16,025 bases of DNA from Thermoplasmata archaeon (GTDB lineage Archaea > Thermoplasmatota > Thermoplasmata > Thermoplasmatales > Thermoplasmataceae). Positions 14,799-16,025 of the stretch are shown here, one piece after another. The position numbers and the translations under genes are program-made. The stretch covers positions 1-16,025 of the forward strand of contig JAJZKX010000012.1 in the NCBI GenBank assembly GCA_021850745.1, in the 5' to 3' direction. How positions within the stretch are numbered: position 1 is the first letter of the stretch; each line of letters opens with the position of its first letter. Under the pieces are notes generated by a model, which was given only the letters and a program-made list of their open reading frames with translations, had not been told where the DNA came from and made no database searches.

Positions 14799-15424
14799 CC
14801 AAAACGGTTGCATCTCTCCCGTTCACAGGGCTGGAAGACCTAGAAAAGATTCCAGAAATCCACACAGATTTCGTCGAGCTCAGACTTGACTATTGCGAGG
14901 AACTCGAAAATCTGGACCTTGAAATGCTGAAGAAGTTCAGGGACAGGCTGATACTCACCATAAGGGATCCCCAGGAAGGCGGGGTCCGTGCCATTGAGCC
15001 ACATATAAAGTCAGGGTTGATCCAGTCTGCAATAGAGGGCGGGTTTCTGGTGGACATCGAAATTTCTTATCTCAGAAATATTTCAGTAGATTATGGGAAC
15101 CAGATCCTCTCCAGGCATTACCTTGGCGAACCACCGCTCTACAGGGAACTGGAAGCCCTTGCTGTAGAATATGAAAAAAAATGCAGGTTTCTCAAGATTG
15201 CACTCCGAAAATCGGGAAACTCCTCAAAATACCTGATTTCACTGCTAAATCGCCACAGAAACCTTGTTGCCATGGAAACTGACGGCGAACCGGCCTCAAG
15301 GATTGTTTACTCCATTCTAGGGTCCAGGCTGATTTACTGCCACATATTGGAAAAAACAAGCCCCGGGCAGATCAGCTGCGACAAGGCAATGAGAATTCTT
15401 AACCTGCTGAAAAAATTGGATTGA
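14786..15424 (+). CDS. aroD: 3-dehydroquinate dehydratase type I, apparent ATT start
   Basis: Dehydrates 3-dehydroquinate to 3-dehydroshikimate through a lysine Schiff base, completing the set of pathway enzymes. From ATT 14786 it is 212 residues, close to the family's usual 220-250. The N-terminal strand reads ILTKTVASLPF, then DFVELRLDY (28-36), ILTIRDPQEGG (Glu64), VDIEI, SRHYLGEPP (catalytic His111), KIALRKSG (Schiff-base Lys137), EPASRIVYSILGS (Arg172) and SPGQIS. The frame is closed upstream by TAG 14777-14779, and no ATG, GTG or TTG occurs before ATG 14924, which would delete the first 46 conserved residues. ATT 14786 has an SD and overlaps aroA by 13 bases. CTG 14795 or a sequencing error are alternatives. 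Last gene of the operon. Confidence 0.85.
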   Translation: MKILTKTVASLPFTGLEDLEKIPEIHTDFVELRLDYCEELENLDLEMLKKFRDRLILTIRDPQEGGVRAIEPHIKSGLIQSAIEGGFLVDIEISYLRNISVDYGNQILSRHYLGEPPLYRELEALAVEYEKKCRFLKIALRKSGNSSKYLISLLNRHRNLVAMETDGEPASRIVYSILGSRLIYCHILEKTSPGQISCDKAMRILNLLKKLD

Positions 15425-15436
15425 CTGGAAAAACGG

Positions 15437-16025
15437 TCAGGAAGGTTTGCTGATAACCTCAAACCTTCTCTCGTTCCTTACAAAAGCCAGGATGCCGAGC
15501 GCCCCGCCCAGAAGTTCAAGCGGCCCTATGACAAGGAAGAAAAGCGGTATCATTATCAGTGCGCTCTTCCAGAAAGGTGCTGGCTTTTCTGAGACCCTGT
15601 TGTTTATGTGCAGGCCGTTCCAGTAGAACCATATCCAGAAGCTGAATGTGAATGCCCACATCACTCCCATGGGCGGGGTGATGAGCGTGAATGAGATAAC
15701 ATGGAAGAATTGCAGGATCATGACCACCAGGGTTACATTCTGGCCAACCATGCTGCTCCAGAACAGCACTGAATAGATGAAAACCAGCCTGTACTTCCAT
15801 GGAAGGGGGCCATAGATGCCAAGGTTTGTGAGGTCCACGAGCCATCTCCTTCTCTGCCTGATCATATCCCTCACGGTGGAGGGCGAAGCGCCATATGTGA
15901 ACGCTGGAAGGAATGATGATTTTCCGGGGTATTTCTCTGAGAATCTCAGGCCGAAGCAGCTGTCATCTGAGATGGGCCTGTTCCCATTGTCCCAGCCAAT
16001 GTCGGCCTCTATGTCAGACCTTACC
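15437..16025 (-). CDS. Family 2 glycosyltransferase, membrane-anchored, C-terminal part (5' end outside window)
   Basis: The minus-strand frame is open from its stop at 15437 to the window edge, giving 195 visible residues. The visible start reads RSDIEADIGWDNGNRPISDDSCFGLRF, with an acidic pair (DD) at the place of the catalytic base of processive GT2 enzymes, followed by QRRRW, the acceptor-binding Q/RxxRW motif. Three to four hydrophobic spans follow: near KYRLVFIYSVLFW, VTLVVMILQFF, MGVMWAFTFSFWIWF, and SALIMIPLFFLVIGPLELL. The donor-binding N-terminal part is outside the window. It probably builds a cell-surface or lipid-linked glycan; the sugar is unknown. It converges on aroD with 12 bases between the stops and is not part of that operon. 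A GTG at 15874 is internal. Confidence 0.85.
   Translation of the reverse strand, partial: VRSDIEADIGWDNGNRPISDDSCFGLRFSEKYPGKSSFLPAFTYGASPSTVRDMIRQRRRWLVDLTNLGIYGPLPWKYRLVFIYSVLFWSSMVGQNVTLVVMILQFFHVISFTLITPPMGVMWAFTFSFWIWFYWNGLHINNRVSEKPAPFWKSALIMIPLFFLVIGPLELLGGALGILAFVRNERRFEVISKPS

Noticed and set aside
14924..15424. aroD starting at ATG 14924.
   Set aside because: This would delete the first conserved strands (VASLPF, VELRLDY) of the dehydroquinase barrel, which are plainly encoded in frame upstream.
1..16025. Search by eye for CRISPR repeats, tRNA or rRNA genes and intact insertion sequences.
   Set aside because: No regularly spaced repeats, cloverleaf-like segments, rRNA stretches or transposase genes were recognised; a decayed fragment at 6519-6710 is the only possible relic.

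Overview
The window looks like part of the chromosome of a cell-wall-less, probably acidophilic euryarchaeon of the Thermoplasmatales type. This is inferred from protein families and gene style, not from a marker gene. Supporting signs are TATA boxes about 25 bases before start codons that lack a Shine-Dalgarno (SD) site, good SD sites inside operons, frequent AGG and ATA codons, an archaeal GHMP-type shikimate kinase, and a bacterial-like DAHP-synthase entry into the shikimate pathway. No rRNA, tRNA, CRISPR array or intact mobile element was seen.

Layout. (1) Bases 2-3646 hold the end of kdpA, then kdpB and kdpC, overlapping genes for a high-affinity potassium pump. (2) Bases 3647-3880 are intergenic, with a terminator-like hairpin and two TATA boxes. 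(3) An MscS-type channel gene (3881-4765) abuts, stop to stop, a convergent B12-binding/radical SAM gene (4766-6448, minus strand). (4) Bases 6449-6817 hold a doubtful small ORF and the promoter, with a neat palindrome, of a two-gene transporter operon: a DUF3311 protein plus an SSS-family permease resembling monocarboxylate transporters (6818-8604). (5) Bases 8859-15424 hold a seven-gene operon for all seven steps from erythrose-4-phosphate and PEP to chorismate: DAHP synthase, aroB, aroE, aroC, archaeal aroK, aroA, aroD. (6) A 5'-truncated family 2 glycosyltransferase lies convergent at the right edge.

The main point of interest is the leader of the shikimate operon. A consensus TATA box (8732-8740) predicts transcription starting at about ATG 8761. 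That ATG opens a 24-codon ORF whose end is packed with aromatic residues (FVFPFWIRY). The ORF lies in an RNA segment with a 12-bp long-range stem (8770-8781 with 8832-8843). Its 3' arm can instead pair with the SD of the DAHP synthase gene, which starts with TTG at 8859. This looks like a leaderless, aromatic-rich leader peptide controlling an aromatic biosynthesis operon, that is, ribosome-mediated attenuation at the level of translation in an archaeon. It is inferred from sequence only, and the direction of the effect cannot be settled here.

A second oddity is aroD. It has no ATG, GTG or TTG that would include its conserved N-terminus, and an ATT codon at 14786, eight bases after a GGAGGT SD, is the best start.
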